Shown here in pieces: positions 26,461 to 35,466 of a DNA stretch of 64,000 bases. The DNA is from JACDER01 sp963717765 (GTDB taxonomy: Bacteria > Actinomycetota > Thermoleophilia > Gaiellales > Gaiellaceae), in contig CAVQWX010000005.1 in NCBI GenBank assembly GCA_963717765.1, positions 124,001 through 188,000 on the forward strand, written 5' to 3'. Numbering within the stretch: the first letter of the stretch is position 1; each line of letters starts with the position of its first letter. Made by a program: the position numbers and the translations under genes. The notes below the pieces were generated by a model. That model saw nothing but the letters and a program-made list of their open reading frames with translations. It did not search any database and was not told the DNA's origin.

Positions 26461-27498
26461 CTACGGTGCGCGTGAACGGCGTCGCCAGAACTGCTTGATC
26501 GCCGCTCCCGGCCGCAGCAGGCCCCGCGCGAACGCGTCCAGGGCGACCGCTGCGAGCAGCAGCACGCCGAGGGTGATCTGCTGGTACAGCGGGTCGAGCG
26601 CCAGCAGCACGTAGCCGTTGCCGATCAGCGCGATGAAGAGCACGCCGACGACAGACCGCCACACCGCACCCTCGCCCCCGAGGATGCTCGTCCCTCCGAC
26701 GACGATCGCGGCCAGGACAGTGAAGGTCAGCGTGTCGTTGGTGGTGGCCTGGGCCGTCAGCACCTTCGCGGTGTCGATCACGCCGGCGAGGCCCGCGGCC
26801 ATACCGCTGATCGCGAACGTGAGGATGCGGATCCGGTCGACGCGTACGCCGGCCAGGCGGGCCGCCTCGGGGTTCCCTCCGGCCGCGTACATGTATCTCC
26901 CCCACTTCGTCGTCGCGAGCAGCAGCCCGAGGGCGACCACGGCGGCGAGCATCGTCCAGATCGAGGTCCTGACGCCGAGGAACTCCGTCTGCGCGAAGTC
27001 CTGGAACGCGGTTTTGCCAAAGAACACGAGCAGGTTCCCACCCGCGACGATCGACGAGCAGCCGTTGATGATGAAGGCCATCGCCAGCGTCGCGATCAGC
27101 GAGTTGATCCGGAGGACGGTGACGACGACTCCGTTGAGGAGCCCAACGAGCAGGCCGGCGCCGATCCCGGCCACGATCGCGAAGCCGGCGCTGTGGTGGG
27201 GTGCGAAGTTCCCGGCGGTGACCGCGGCGAACCCGTAGACCGCGCCGACCGAGAGGTCTATCCCGCCGGCGACGAGCACGAGCGTTCCGGCCGCGGCGAT
27301 GATCAGGGTCGCCGACTGCTGGTCGAGGATCTGGAGAAGGTTGCCCCTCGTCGCAAACGGCTCGCTGGCCAGCGAGAGCGTGAGGAAGAGCGCGAGGAAC
27401 GGAATGATGATGCCGCCGCGGCGGAGGAAGCGCACGCCCGTCGAGCGCATCTGCTCGCGCGTCATCCAACGCCGCATCGGCGAGGCGTCGGACGTCAT
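26461..27498 (-). CDS. sugar-type ABC transporter permease (RbsC family)
   Basis: A 345-residue membrane protein with eight to ten helices and RbsC landmarks: GTLVLVAGGIDLSVGAVYGF, YAAGGNPEAARLAGV and GTSILGGEGAVW. It forms the channel for the importer whose ATPase gene overlaps it by 4 bases. RbsC-family importers take up pentoses, inositol, autoinducer-2 or purine-like solutes, so the family alone does not fix the substrate. Confidence 0.9.
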   Translation of the reverse strand: MTSDASPMRRWMTREQMRSTGVRFLRRGGIIIPFLALFLTLSLASEPFATRGNLLQILDQQSATLIIAAAGTLVLVAGGIDLSVGAVYGFAAVTAGNFAPHHSAGFAIVAGIGAGLLVGLLNGVVVTVLRINSLIATLAMAFIINGCSSIVAGGNLLVFFGKTAFQDFAQTEFLGVRTSIWTMLAAVVALGLLLATTKWGRYMYAAGGNPEAARLAGVRVDRIRILTFAISGMAAGLAGVIDTAKVLTAQATTNDTLTFTVLAAIVVGGTSILGGEGAVWRSVVGVLFIALIGNGYVLLALDPLYQQITLGVLLLAAVALDAFARGLLRPGAAIKQFWRRRSRAP

Positions 27499-29018
27499 GC
27501 AGCGGCTTCCGCAGACTGGTCGGCGAACGCCGCGGCGAGGATGCGGTTCTCGGTGATCCGGTCGCCTTCGAGCTCCGCCACCATGCGGCCCCGGCGCATG
27601 ACGAGCACGCGGTGGGCGAGGCCGATGATCTCCTCGACCTCGGAGGAGATGAGGAGGATCCCCATGCCCGCCCCGGCGAGCTCGACGAGAAAGTCGTAGA
27701 TCGCGCGCTTCGCGCCGATGTCGACGCCGCGCGTGGGTTCGTCGGCGATGACGACGCGCGGTTCGCAGAGGAGCATCCGCGCGAGAAGCACCTTCTGCTG
27801 GTTACCTCCGGACAGCGTCTCGACCGGGGCTCCGTAGCTCGCGCCGTGCACTCCGGACCGCTCGAGCACGCTGCGCGCCGCCTTCCGCTCCGCCCTTCGG
27901 CGGACGACGCCGAGGAAGCTGAGCGAGTGGAGTTGTGGGAGTGTCGTGTTCTCGATCGACGAGCGGCCGAAGATGAGGCCCTCGTCCTTGCGCGACTCGG
28001 GGATCATCGCCACGCCCGCGTCGAGGCTCCGGCTCGGATTTCGGGCGAGCTGCTCGCCGGTCGCCAGGACGGCCTCCCCCTTTTCCGACGGCGCCGCGCC
28101 GAAGATCGTTCGCGCGAGCTCGGTGCGCCCGGCGCCCACGAGGCCGGCCAGCCCGAGTATCTCGCCCGCGCGCAGTTCGAGGCTCACTCCCTCGACGCCG
28201 GGCCCGTGGAGGTCGCGCACGGAGAGTGCGACCGGAGCGTCCGCCGGCGGCGCGACCTTCGGTGGAAAGGTCGCCGTCAGCGGCCGCCCGAGCATCGCCT
28301 CGATCAGCGAGGCCTCGGTCTCGGACGCCGCCTCCGCCGTCTTCACCAGCCGGCCGTCGCGAAGCACCGTAACGGTGTCAGCGAGCTGGAGCACCTCCTT
28401 GAGGAAGTGCGAGATGAGGATGATCGTCGTACCCGAAGCCACGAGCGCGCGCACGATGTCGTGGAGATGACCCGTCTCGCGCGCGTCGAGCGACGCGGTC
28501 GGCTCGTCCATGACGATCAGCTGAGCGTCACGAGAGAGCGCACGGAGGATCTCGACCTTCTGCTGCTCCGCGGTCCCCAGCTCCTCGGCCGCCACGTCTC
28601 CACGCAGATCGAAGCCTGCCCCGTCGACGAGCTGGGCATAGCGCCGCTTGAGCGCCCGCGTCCGGACGAAGCCGGCCCGGCGGGGCTCGGCACCGAGCAG
28701 GACGTTTTCGGCGACGGTCAGCTGGGGGACGACGTTCGGCTCCTGGGCGATTGCCGCCACCTGGCGCTCGAGCGCCTCGCGCGGCGACCCGAACGCGACC
28801 GGCTCCCCTTCGAGCAGAACACGGCCGCCGTCCGGGCTCAGCGCGCCGGCGACGATCTTGCCGAGCGTGGACTTGCCCGCCCCGTTCTCGCCTACGAGCG
28901 CGTGAATCGAACCGCGGCGAACCCCGAGCGAGACGGAGTCGAGCGCCTGGACGCCTCCGAACTGCTTGGAGACGTCCAGGAGCTCGAGGTAGGGAGCTTC
29001 AGGCTCGCCTACAGCCAT
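27495..29018 (-). CDS. sugar-type ABC transporter ATPase, duplicated NBD (RbsA/MglA family)
   Basis: A 507-residue protein with two nucleotide-binding domains. NBD1 has Walker A GENGAGKSTLG and Walker B QLIVMDEPTASLD, with a divergent signature EELGTAEQQKVEI. NBD2 has a degenerate P-loop (GLVGAGRTELART), signature LSGGNQQKVLLAR and VVIADEPTRGVD. This asymmetry is usual for RbsA. It powers the importer together with the RbsC-like permease. It begins 12 bases before the end of the binding-protein gene. Confidence 0.92.
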   Translation of the reverse strand: MAVGEPEAPYLELLDVSKQFGGVQALDSVSLGVRRGSIHALVGENGAGKSTLGKIVAGALSPDGGRVLLEGEPVAFGSPREALERQVAAIAQEPNVVPQLTVAENVLLGAEPRRAGFVRTRALKRRYAQLVDGAGFDLRGDVAAEELGTAEQQKVEILRALSRDAQLIVMDEPTASLDARETGHLHDIVRALVASGTTIILISHFLKEVLQLADTVTVLRDGRLVKTAEAASETEASLIEAMLGRPLTATFPPKVAPPADAPVALSVRDLHGPGVEGVSLELRAGEILGLAGLVGAGRTELARTIFGAAPSEKGEAVLATGEQLARNPSRSLDAGVAMIPESRKDEGLIFGRSSIENTTLPQLHSLSFLGVVRRRAERKAARSVLERSGVHGASYGAPVETLSGGNQQKVLLARMLLCEPRVVIADEPTRGVDIGAKRAIYDFLVELAGAGMGILLISSEVEEIIGLAHRVLVMRRGRMVAELEGDRITENRILAAAFADQSAEAAA

Positions 29019-29030
29019 AGAGGCCGGATG

Positions 29031-30047
29031 CTAACCGGGCCACTCGGCGTGGAACTTCTTGGCGTTCGCCTTCACGACGACGCCGCCGTTGGGCAGGTTG
29101 GCGAGCACGTCGATGCCCTTCTTGCAGGCCTTGCTCGCCTTGCCGGTCTTGACCGCCTTGATCAGGCACTTCATCCCGCGCTTGCCCTCGGTTGCGGGCC
29201 GCTGCATCACGGTGCCGTACCACTTGCCTGCCTTGACGCGATTGAGGCCGACGGCTCCCCCGCCGTACCCGACGAGGGTGACCTTCTTGCCGTTGAGCGC
29301 CTGCTCGGCGCCGGTCGCGGCCTGGTCGGCCCCGACGATCAGGTTGATGTCCGGATGCCCCTGGAGCATCGTCTGCGCCGCCTGGAGTGCGACCGACGGG
29401 GTGTAGAACGTCTGCCCCTCGGCGACGACCTGGATGTTATGGCCCTTGGTGACCGCGTCGAAGCCCTTCCTGATCGCGGTGTCGAGCGAGGAAACCTTGA
29501 CCGAGTACATGTAGCCGACCTTGCAGGGGTTCTTTTTCTTGCACGCCTTCACGACGAGACGGCCCTGCTTCCGCCCGATCTGGGTCTGGACGAACACGAC
29601 GTTCCCCGACAGCCCGGCGAGCGGCGGGCGCGCCGTGCCTGGGTTCGTGCCGAGGATCTGGTCGATGTTGACGACTCTGATCCCGGCCTTGAACGCCGCC
29701 TGCACGGTCGACAGGAGCTGCGGCCCGAAGATGGGCTGCAGGATGATTGCGTTGTACTGCTTCGACTGCACGAGCGTCTGCAGCTGCTGGAGCTGCTTGT
29801 TCGGGTCGTTGTTGGCGTCGAAGACTGCGATGCCACCGGCGCCCTGAGCCCTGGCGACCTTCTTGGCCGCGGCGAGCATCGGCGCGTCGTAGCTGTTGGC
29901 GACCGCGAACGAGAGGTACGCAACCTTCGGCTTCGCAGCGGTATGCGACGCTGCGCCGGTCGCGCCGATCGCAAATGCTGTGACAGCCGCGATCGCGACG
30001 ACCGCGGCGGTCGCGCGGCGCCTCGTCGAGAGAGAGATCCTGTTCAC
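29031..30047 (-). CDS. sugar-type ABC substrate-binding protein (RbsB-like)
   Basis: A 338-residue periplasmic-binding protein I: signal peptide (AAVVAIAAVTAFAIGATGAA), then KVAYLSFAVANSYDAPMLAA, ANNDPNKQLQQLQTLV and NAIILQPIFGPQL. It captures the ligand outside the membrane for the importer encoded downstream. The sequence is rich in Lys and does not show the usual sugar-contact residues clearly, so the ligand is not certain to be a sugar. It is the first gene of the leftward operon. Confidence 0.88.
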   Translation of the reverse strand: MNRISLSTRRRATAAVVAIAAVTAFAIGATGAASHTAAKPKVAYLSFAVANSYDAPMLAAAKKVARAQGAGGIAVFDANNDPNKQLQQLQTLVQSKQYNAIILQPIFGPQLLSTVQAAFKAGIRVVNIDQILGTNPGTARPPLAGLSGNVVFVQTQIGRKQGRLVVKACKKKNPCKVGYMYSVKVSSLDTAIRKGFDAVTKGHNIQVVAEGQTFYTPSVALQAAQTMLQGHPDINLIVGADQAATGAEQALNGKKVTLVGYGGGAVGLNRVKAGKWYGTVMQRPATEGKRGMKCLIKAVKTGKASKACKKGIDVLANLPNGGVVVKANAKKFHAEWPG

Positions 30048-30162
30048 TTCCGTGGCCTCCTTGTGGGGTACTCCGCACCCGCCTCGACGGGCCGCGCGAG
30101 TATATGACTGCTAAACAGCACGGTCAAGTGAGAGTTAACAAATGGCCCTTTTGGACCCGAAA

Positions 30163-30175
30163 GGGGTCAGACCCC
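30163..30175. repeat. GGGGTCAGACCCC palindrome
   Basis: A perfect 6-bp inverted repeat around one A, preceded by GACCCGAAA, just beyond the 3' end of the amidohydrolase gene. This short palindrome resembles REP-like intergenic hairpins of many bacteria. Only one copy was seen here. It may also serve as the amidohydrolase terminator. Confidence 0.45.
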
Positions 30176-30177
30176 GT

Positions 30178-31569
30178 TTAGTGAGAGTGTGCAGGAGACC
30201 CCCTTGCACTCTGCACCCACTGAGGTTGGACGTCCGTATGCCGAAGTAGATAGTCGAGAGCCGTCTCGGCGAGGTCGCGTGCCCGTCCGAGGTCGGCGTC
30301 CACCAGCCGGCCGTCACGCTTGAGGATCCGGCCGTCGACTATGACCGTGTCGATGTTGCGCGTGTCGGCCTGGTGCACCACCGTCGAGACAGGGTCGATG
30401 ACCGGATACGTGTTGGAGTGGTCGCAGCGGATCAGCACCAGGTCCGCCTTCTTGCCAGGCGTCAGCGATCCCGTTCGGTCCTCGAGCCCGCACACGCGCG
30501 CGCCCTCGATGGTCGCGAACTCGAGCACCTCGCGCGACGAGAGCAGCGCCGGCTCATCCTCGTTCCCCGCCGCGAACGCGGCCTCGTGGCAGAGCAACCG
30601 CTCGGCGGCGAACAGGAACCGCATCTGGGTGAACATGTCTCCGGGAACGGTCGTCACGACGTCGATGCTCAGGCTCGGCCGCAGCCCGTGCGCGAGCGCC
30701 TTCCCGGTCGGCGGCGTCCCGTGCCCCATGATCATCTCGACCGACGGAGCGATCGAGACCTTCCCGCCCGAGTCCGCGATCAGCTGGAACTCCTCGCCGG
30801 AGAGGTAGTTGCAGTGGATGTAGGTCGTGTCGGGCCCGAGTAGACCCATCTCGTTCAGCTGCGAGACCATCGCGAAGCGCCCGGCGTACGGACCCATGCC
30901 GACGTGGACGCTGATGGGCGCGCCGACGTCGCGCGCGAGCTCCCAGTCGTGCTTCACCACCTCCGGCGTGCAGAAGCCCGGCCCGCGGACGGCCATCGCG
31001 AGCGTGGCCAGCTGGTCGTCGCTGGAGAAGTACTGCTCGCGGACTCGGCGAATGTCCTCGGGCGATTCGAGCGTGCTGCCGGACCACCAGTCGGCCAGCG
31101 ACGTGTTGGGATTTCCGTAGGCGTAGACGGCGCGCAACCTTGCGTCCTGCAGGCCGCGGATGGCCTCGTCCGAATGCTCCGGCGTGTTGTTGATGTGCGA
31201 CCAGTCGAGGAGGGTCGTCACGCCGGCGTCGATCGCCTCGAGCGAGCCGAGGTAGTTGCCGGCGTAGACGTCCTCGGGCCGGTAGGCGGGCGCCAGCTGG
31301 TCGATCACGAGATCGAAGTAGCCCGCGAGGCTGACGTCGGGAGCGATCCCGCGGATGACCGTCTCCCACGTGTGGCGGTGCGAGTCGATGAACCCGGGGA
31401 TGACGATGCAGTCCTGCGCGTCGACGATCTCGGCGTCACCCACGTCGAGCTCGGTGCCGACCGCCGCGATCGCGTCGTCCTCGATCAGGACGTCTCCGCC
31501 GAAGACGTCTCCGACCTCCGGATCCATGCTGAGGACGTGGCCGCCCCGGAGCAGAAGGCGATTCGGCAC
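30178..31569 (-). CDS. amidohydrolase-superfamily deaminase (TRZ/ATZ/SsnA-like)
   Basis: A 463-residue metal-dependent hydrolase. The start GTG 31569 follows GGAAAGGAG. PGFIDSHRHTWE provides the HxH metal pair, then ISVHVGMGP and TTYIHCNYLSGEEF the further His residues, and the metal Asp lies in LSIDVVTTVPGD. GKKADLVLIRCD is the closing barrel motif. The family deaminates or hydrolyses cyclic or N-containing compounds such as guanine, 8-oxoguanine, S-adenosylhomocysteine and triazines. It is divergent from the SDR operon and transcribed towards the ABC operon, so it probably acts on the imported compound. Confidence 0.85.
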   Translation of the reverse strand: MPNRLLLRGGHVLSMDPEVGDVFGGDVLIEDDAIAAVGTELDVGDAEIVDAQDCIVIPGFIDSHRHTWETVIRGIAPDVSLAGYFDLVIDQLAPAYRPEDVYAGNYLGSLEAIDAGVTTLLDWSHINNTPEHSDEAIRGLQDARLRAVYAYGNPNTSLADWWSGSTLESPEDIRRVREQYFSSDDQLATLAMAVRGPGFCTPEVVKHDWELARDVGAPISVHVGMGPYAGRFAMVSQLNEMGLLGPDTTYIHCNYLSGEEFQLIADSGGKVSIAPSVEMIMGHGTPPTGKALAHGLRPSLSIDVVTTVPGDMFTQMRFLFAAERLLCHEAAFAAGNEDEPALLSSREVLEFATIEGARVCGLEDRTGSLTPGKKADLVLIRCDHSNTYPVIDPVSTVVHQADTRNIDTVIVDGRILKRDGRLVDADLGRARDLAETALDYLLRHTDVQPQWVQSARGSPAHSH

Positions 31570-31602
31570 AAAAACTCCTTTCCTACGGCAGAATCACTGA
31601 AC

Positions 31603-31627
31603 TTGCGTCCAGGCTCGCTGAACGCAA
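31603..31627. promoter_or_regulatory. 25-bp operator-like dyad in the divergent catabolic promoter
   Basis: TTGCGT-c-CAG, five central bases, then CTG-a-ACGCAA: nine of ten arm positions are symmetric. It lies between the amidohydrolase start (34 bases away) and the rightward promoter (33 bases away). A third TTGCGT half-site overlaps the -35 box at 31655. The XRE-cupin regulator that ends the rightward operon is the likeliest binder. Confidence 0.6.
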
Positions 31628-31659
31628 CCACCATTCTTACCAGGTTCTGCGCCTTTGCG

Positions 31660-31688
31660 TTGACTGTGACTGTACGCACCTTTATCGT
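31660..31688 (+). promoter_or_regulatory. sigma70-type promoter, nearly leaderless
   Basis: TTGACT (31660-31665), a 17-base spacer and TATCGT (31683-31688). The predicted transcript start at about 31694-31696 is within a few bases of ATG 31698, so the SDR mRNA would be leaderless or nearly so; the GTG at 31689 would lie upstream of the transcript start. The -35 box abuts a TTGCGT half-site. Confidence 0.6.
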
Positions 31689-32402
31689 GTGAGCGACATG
31701 GCTGACGGATCCGTCATCGTCGTCGGAGGCACTTCCGGGATCGGTCTCGGCATCGCCCGCGCCTATGCCGCGCGCGGCCGCGACGTCGTCATCACCGGCC
31801 GGACCGGCGAGCGCTGCGCCGATGTCGCCGGCGGAATCGGCGGTCCCGGAAAGGTGAGCTGGCGCGCTCTCGACCTCGCAGAGCCGCATTCGATCGCCGA
31901 AGCGCTCGCGCATCTCGAACTGGTCGACCACCTCGTGCTGGCCGCGATCGAGCGCGACCAGAACACGATCGGCGACTACGACGTCGACCGCGCGATACGC
32001 CTCGTGACGCTCAAGCTCGTCGGGTACACGGAGGTCGTCCACGTCGTCGCGCCGGAGCTCGACCGTGAGGGCTCGATCCTCCTCTTCGGAGGCCTCGCGC
32101 TTCGGCGGCCTTACCCGGGCTCGACGACGGTCACAACCGTGAACGGCGGGGTCGAGGGGCTCGTGCGGACGCTTGCGCTTCAGCTGGCACCCGTCCGCGT
32201 CAACGCGATCCACCCGGGCATCGTCGGCGACACGCCCGAGTGGGCGGGCAAGCCGGAGGTGCTGGAGGCCGTCGCCGCGCGCACGCCGCTCGGCCGGACC
32301 GTGACCACCGACGAGATCGTCGGAGCGTCGACGTTCCTGCTCGAGAACGGCGGCGTCAACGGAGTGACTCTGGAGGTGGACGGCGGATGGATGCTGCAGT
32401 AG
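31689..32402 (+). CDS. short-chain dehydrogenase-like protein lacking the catalytic Tyr-Lys
   Basis: A 237-residue Rossmann protein with SDR glycine motif VVGGTSGIGLGIA and the C-terminal VNAIHPGIVGDTP and NGVTLEVDGGWM segments. At the active-site position the usual YxxxK is replaced: the segment TTVTTVNGGVEGLVRTLA aligns with YSASKAAVEGLVR, placing Val and Asn at Tyr and Lys. It may therefore not be an ordinary reductase. ATG 31698 is the better start given the promoter. It is the first gene of the rightward operon and its stop overlaps the next gene by 16 bases. Confidence 0.8.
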   Translation: MSDMADGSVIVVGGTSGIGLGIARAYAARGRDVVITGRTGERCADVAGGIGGPGKVSWRALDLAEPHSIAEALAHLELVDHLVLAAIERDQNTIGDYDVDRAIRLVTLKLVGYTEVVHVVAPELDREGSILLFGGLALRRPYPGSTTVTTVNGGVEGLVRTLALQLAPVRVNAIHPGIVGDTPEWAGKPEVLEAVAARTPLGRTVTTDEIVGASTFLLENGGVNGVTLEVDGGWMLQ

Positions 32403-33289
32403 CCGTCCTCGGTCTCGGGAACATGGGCGAGCCGATCGCGGAGCGGATCCTCGCTGCGGGCTTTCCGCTCTCGGTCTGGAACCGCACGCCGGAGAAGGCC
32501 GCGCCGCTCGTCGAACGTGGCGCCGGGCAGCTGGGCTCGCCGAGGGAGGCGCTGCAAAAGGCGGACGTCTGCGTCACCGCCCTCGCGGACGACGCCGCCT
32601 TCGAAGACGTGATCCTGGGCGAGCACGGCGTCCTGGCGGGCGCGCGCCCCGGGACGTCGCTGGTCGACATGAGCACCATCTCGGTGGACGCGTCGGAGCA
32701 CGTCGCGGGCCGGGCGGCTCAAGCCGGCGTCGGCTACCTGCGCGCGCCCGTGAGCGGCAGCCCGGTGATCGTCCGGGGCGGCACGCTGACGATCATGGTG
32801 TCCGGCTCCAAGGACCTCGCGGCCGACCTTCGTCCGCTCCTCGAGGCGATCGGGCCCACGATCCTCTATGTCGGTCACGAAGAGGCCGCGCGCGTCGCCA
32901 AGCTCGTCCTCCAGATCCTGATCGGCGGAACGGCCGAGCTTCTCGGCGAGGCGCTCGTGCTGGGCGAGCTGGGCGGAGTCGACCGGGAGAAGCTGCTCGA
33001 GACGATCGGCGCGTCGGTGGTCGGCTCGCGCTTCGTGGAGTACAAGACGAAGCCGCTGCTCGAGGAGGACTACTCCGCCACGTTCACGACGAACTTGATG
33101 CTGAAGGACATCGCGCTCGTGCTCGGCCTCGCCTCCGAGCAAGGCGTCGACCTGCCCTTCGCCGAGCGTCTCAGCGACCTTCTCGAGGACGCCGTCGCGC
33201 GCGGGCACGGGGACCAGGATTTCATCGCGCTCTTCCGCCGGCTGCAGGAAGCGCGCGTCATGGGGCCACCAGCGACGGGGGACAGGTGA
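32387..33289 (+). CDS. beta-hydroxyacid dehydrogenase (3-hydroxyisobutyrate/tartronate semialdehyde reductase family)
   Basis: ATG 32387 lies inside the end of the SDR gene and gives 300 residues. The NAD motif is VAVLGLGNMGEPIAERILAAG, followed by NRTPEKA, the substrate segment APVSGSPVIVRGGTL, and the catalytic Lys in ARVAKLVLQILIGG. The family's second conserved residue (KxxxN) is Gln here. It oxidises or reduces a 3-hydroxyacid semialdehyde pair. Its place between SDR and keto-acid dehydrogenase genes suggests a middle step in one catabolic route. Confidence 0.85.
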   Translation: MDAAVAVLGLGNMGEPIAERILAAGFPLSVWNRTPEKAAPLVERGAGQLGSPREALQKADVCVTALADDAAFEDVILGEHGVLAGARPGTSLVDMSTISVDASEHVAGRAAQAGVGYLRAPVSGSPVIVRGGTLTIMVSGSKDLAADLRPLLEAIGPTILYVGHEEAARVAKLVLQILIGGTAELLGEALVLGELGGVDREKLLETIGASVVGSRFVEYKTKPLLEEDYSATFTTNLMLKDIALVLGLASEQGVDLPFAERLSDLLEDAVARGHGDQDFIALFRRLQEARVMGPPATGDR

Positions 33290-33293
33290 GCCA

Positions 33294-34583
33294 GTGACGA
33301 ACATCGCATCGCGCGGGGCCACGATGGCGGTCGACTGGGAACAGCGGATCGACTTCGCCAAGCTGCGCTCGGACCGGCTCGCCCGGGCCAAGAGCGCGCT
33401 CGCGGAGTCCGACCTCGGTGCGCTGCTCCTGTTCGACCCGAACAACATCCGTTACGTCACGAGCACCCACATCGGCGAGTGGGCGCGGGACAAGAACGCA
33501 CGCTGGGTGCTCCTCCCGCGCGGCCACGATCCCATCCTGTGGGACTTCGGCTCGGCCGCTCGGCACCACCGGTTGTTCGCACCGTGGCTGCCGGAGGAGA
33601 GCTTCCGCGCCGGCGTCGCCCCGATGCGCGGCGCGATGCCGGATGAGACCGGCATCCCCGACACGCTCGCGCTGAAGATCCAGCTCGAGCTGCGCGAGCG
33701 CGGCCTGGAGGGCGAGCCGCTCGGGATCGACATGTCCGACCTGGTCACGATCGAAGCCCTGCAGCGGGCCGGCGTCTCCGTCACGGACGGCTCGCGCGTG
33801 CTGCTCGAGGCGCGGAAGATCAAGACCGATGAGGAGATCGCTCTCCTCGACCATGCCTGCGGAATGGTCGACGCGGTCTACGAGGAGATCTACCGGATGC
33901 TCCGCCCGGGCGTGCACGAACACGAGATCGTCGCGCGCGCGCAGCAGATCCTCTTCGAGCTGGGCTCCGAGCAGGTCGAGGCGATCAACGCCGTCTCCGG
34001 CGACCGCTGCAACCCGCATCCGCACGTCTTTTCCGACCGGCTGCTGCGCCCGGGCGACCAGGCGTTCTTCGACATCATCCACTCGTTCATGGGCTACCGG
34101 ACGTGCTACTACCGCACGTTCAACGTCGGCACCGTCTCGCAGTCGCAGCTCGACGCGTACAAGCAGTGCCGCGAGTGGCTGGACGCCGCGATCGAGCTCG
34201 TCCGGCCGGGGACGACCACGGACGAGATCGCGTCCGTCTGGCCCACCGCCCAGGAGCTGGGCTTCGACGACGAGGAGAGCTGCTTCGGCCTGCAGTTCGG
34301 GCACGGGATCGGCGTCGGGCTGTACGAGCCGCCGATGATCTCGCGCGTCCATTCCTTCCAGTGCCCGGTCGAGCTGGAGGAGGGAATGGTCTTCGCGCTG
34401 GAGACGTACTGCCCCGCGACCGACGGCCGCTCGGCCGCGCGCATCGAGGAGGAGGTCGTCGTCACCGACGACGGAAACCGGATCCTGACCCGCTTCCCCG
34501 CGGAGGAGCTGCTCGTGGCCGGCAAGACGTACGTGCGCGGGGCCGACGTGCTCGAGCGACAGGCCCTCCACTCGGAGGTATGA
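33294..34583 (+). CDS. M24 (Xaa-Pro peptidase/creatinase-like) protein with an altered metal site
   Basis: A 429-residue M24B protein: an N-terminal creatinase-like domain (DLGALLLFDPNNIRYVTSTH) and a pita-bread fold. The usual five metal ligands are incomplete: the first Asp is in QAFFDIIHSFMGY, but the second (GYxSDxTRT) is replaced in GYRTCYYRTF. The His (GHGIGVGLYEPP) and both Glu (LEEGMVFALE, RIEEEVVV) remain. Related oddities include creatinase and the DMSP lyase DddP, so it may not be a peptidase. The start is GTG 33294, or ATG 33324. It is in the rightward operon, and its stop overlaps the bicupin start. Confidence 0.8.
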   Translation: MTNIASRGATMAVDWEQRIDFAKLRSDRLARAKSALAESDLGALLLFDPNNIRYVTSTHIGEWARDKNARWVLLPRGHDPILWDFGSAARHHRLFAPWLPEESFRAGVAPMRGAMPDETGIPDTLALKIQLELRERGLEGEPLGIDMSDLVTIEALQRAGVSVTDGSRVLLEARKIKTDEEIALLDHACGMVDAVYEEIYRMLRPGVHEHEIVARAQQILFELGSEQVEAINAVSGDRCNPHPHVFSDRLLRPGDQAFFDIIHSFMGYRTCYYRTFNVGTVSQSQLDAYKQCREWLDAAIELVRPGTTTDEIASVWPTAQELGFDDEESCFGLQFGHGIGVGLYEPPMISRVHSFQCPVELEEGMVFALETYCPATDGRSAARIEEEVVVTDDGNRILTRFPAEELLVAGKTYVRGADVLERQALHSEV

Positions 34584-35466
34584 GCCGCTACCGCCTCATC
34601 CGCCGCGAGGAGGTCGAGCTCGAGCCGGCGCTCCAGGAGCACAGCCGCGGACTGACGCGGAGGATCCTGATCGGCGGCGACACGGGCGCGACCCACACGG
34701 GCCTCACGCTGGTCGAGCTCGAGAACGGCGACGTGGACACGCACCTCCACTCGTTCGAAAACAGCTTCTACGTCTTCTCCGGCAACCCCGTGCTGTACCT
34801 GGACGAGCGCGGGATCAAGCTCGAGCCGGATGCATGCGGCGTCATCCCGGTCGGCGTGCCACACGCCTGGCGCTCGGACGAGCGCGCACGCTGGATCGAG
34901 ATGGCGTCGCCGCGCCCCGCGGCCCCGAACAGCCGGCGGACACATTCTTTCTCGGCGCTGCCCCCGACGAAGAGCCGGAGGAGCTCGACCTGCGCGACCC
35001 GCGGAACCGCAACCTCTTCCATCTCTCGGCAGAGGACATGGACGTGGATTGCCTCGGCGCCGGCTCGCGCGTGATCGCGCCGACGGTCTCGGCGAGCATG
35101 GCGACGGCGGCGCTTCTGTACAGCGGGATCACCGTGAAGATGCTCGTGGACAAGCGGCTCGACGCGCAGTTGCACACGATGTTCATGGTCGCGTACAAGC
35201 CCGGCGCGGTCGCGCACCCGCACGACCATCCCTTCGAGGAGTCCTACGTGATGCTCGAGGGGGAGGTGGACGTCGTCGCCGACGGCGACCGCCATACGCT
35301 CCGTCCCGGTGACGTCTTCTGGACGGCCGTCGGCTGTATCCACGCGTTCTACGAGACGAAGGGCGGCACGGTGAAGTGGCTCGAGACATCGGCGCCCGGG
35401 CCGCCCGACCGCCACTCGTACCGCTTCGAGCGCGACTGGGAGTACCTGGCGGAGAAGCTTGGATGA
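34580..35466 (+). CDS. bicupin protein (one base missing near 34915-34918)
   Basis: The first cupin domain (residues 1-110) has HTGLTLVELENG, THLHSFENSFYVFSG and VIPVGVPHAW. The second is read in another frame: FMVAYKPGAVAHPHDHPFEE, SYVMLEGEVDVVADG, FWTAVGCIHAFYET. Adding one C to the CCCC run at 34915-34918 joins them through MASPRPRGPEQPADTFFLG, giving 295 residues. The length and the arrangement with His/Glu metal ligands in the second barrel resemble ureidoglycine aminohydrolase (YlbA/AllE), but I cannot prove that activity. The stop overlaps the E1alpha start. The break is more likely an assembly error than decay, as both halves are conserved. Confidence 0.75.
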
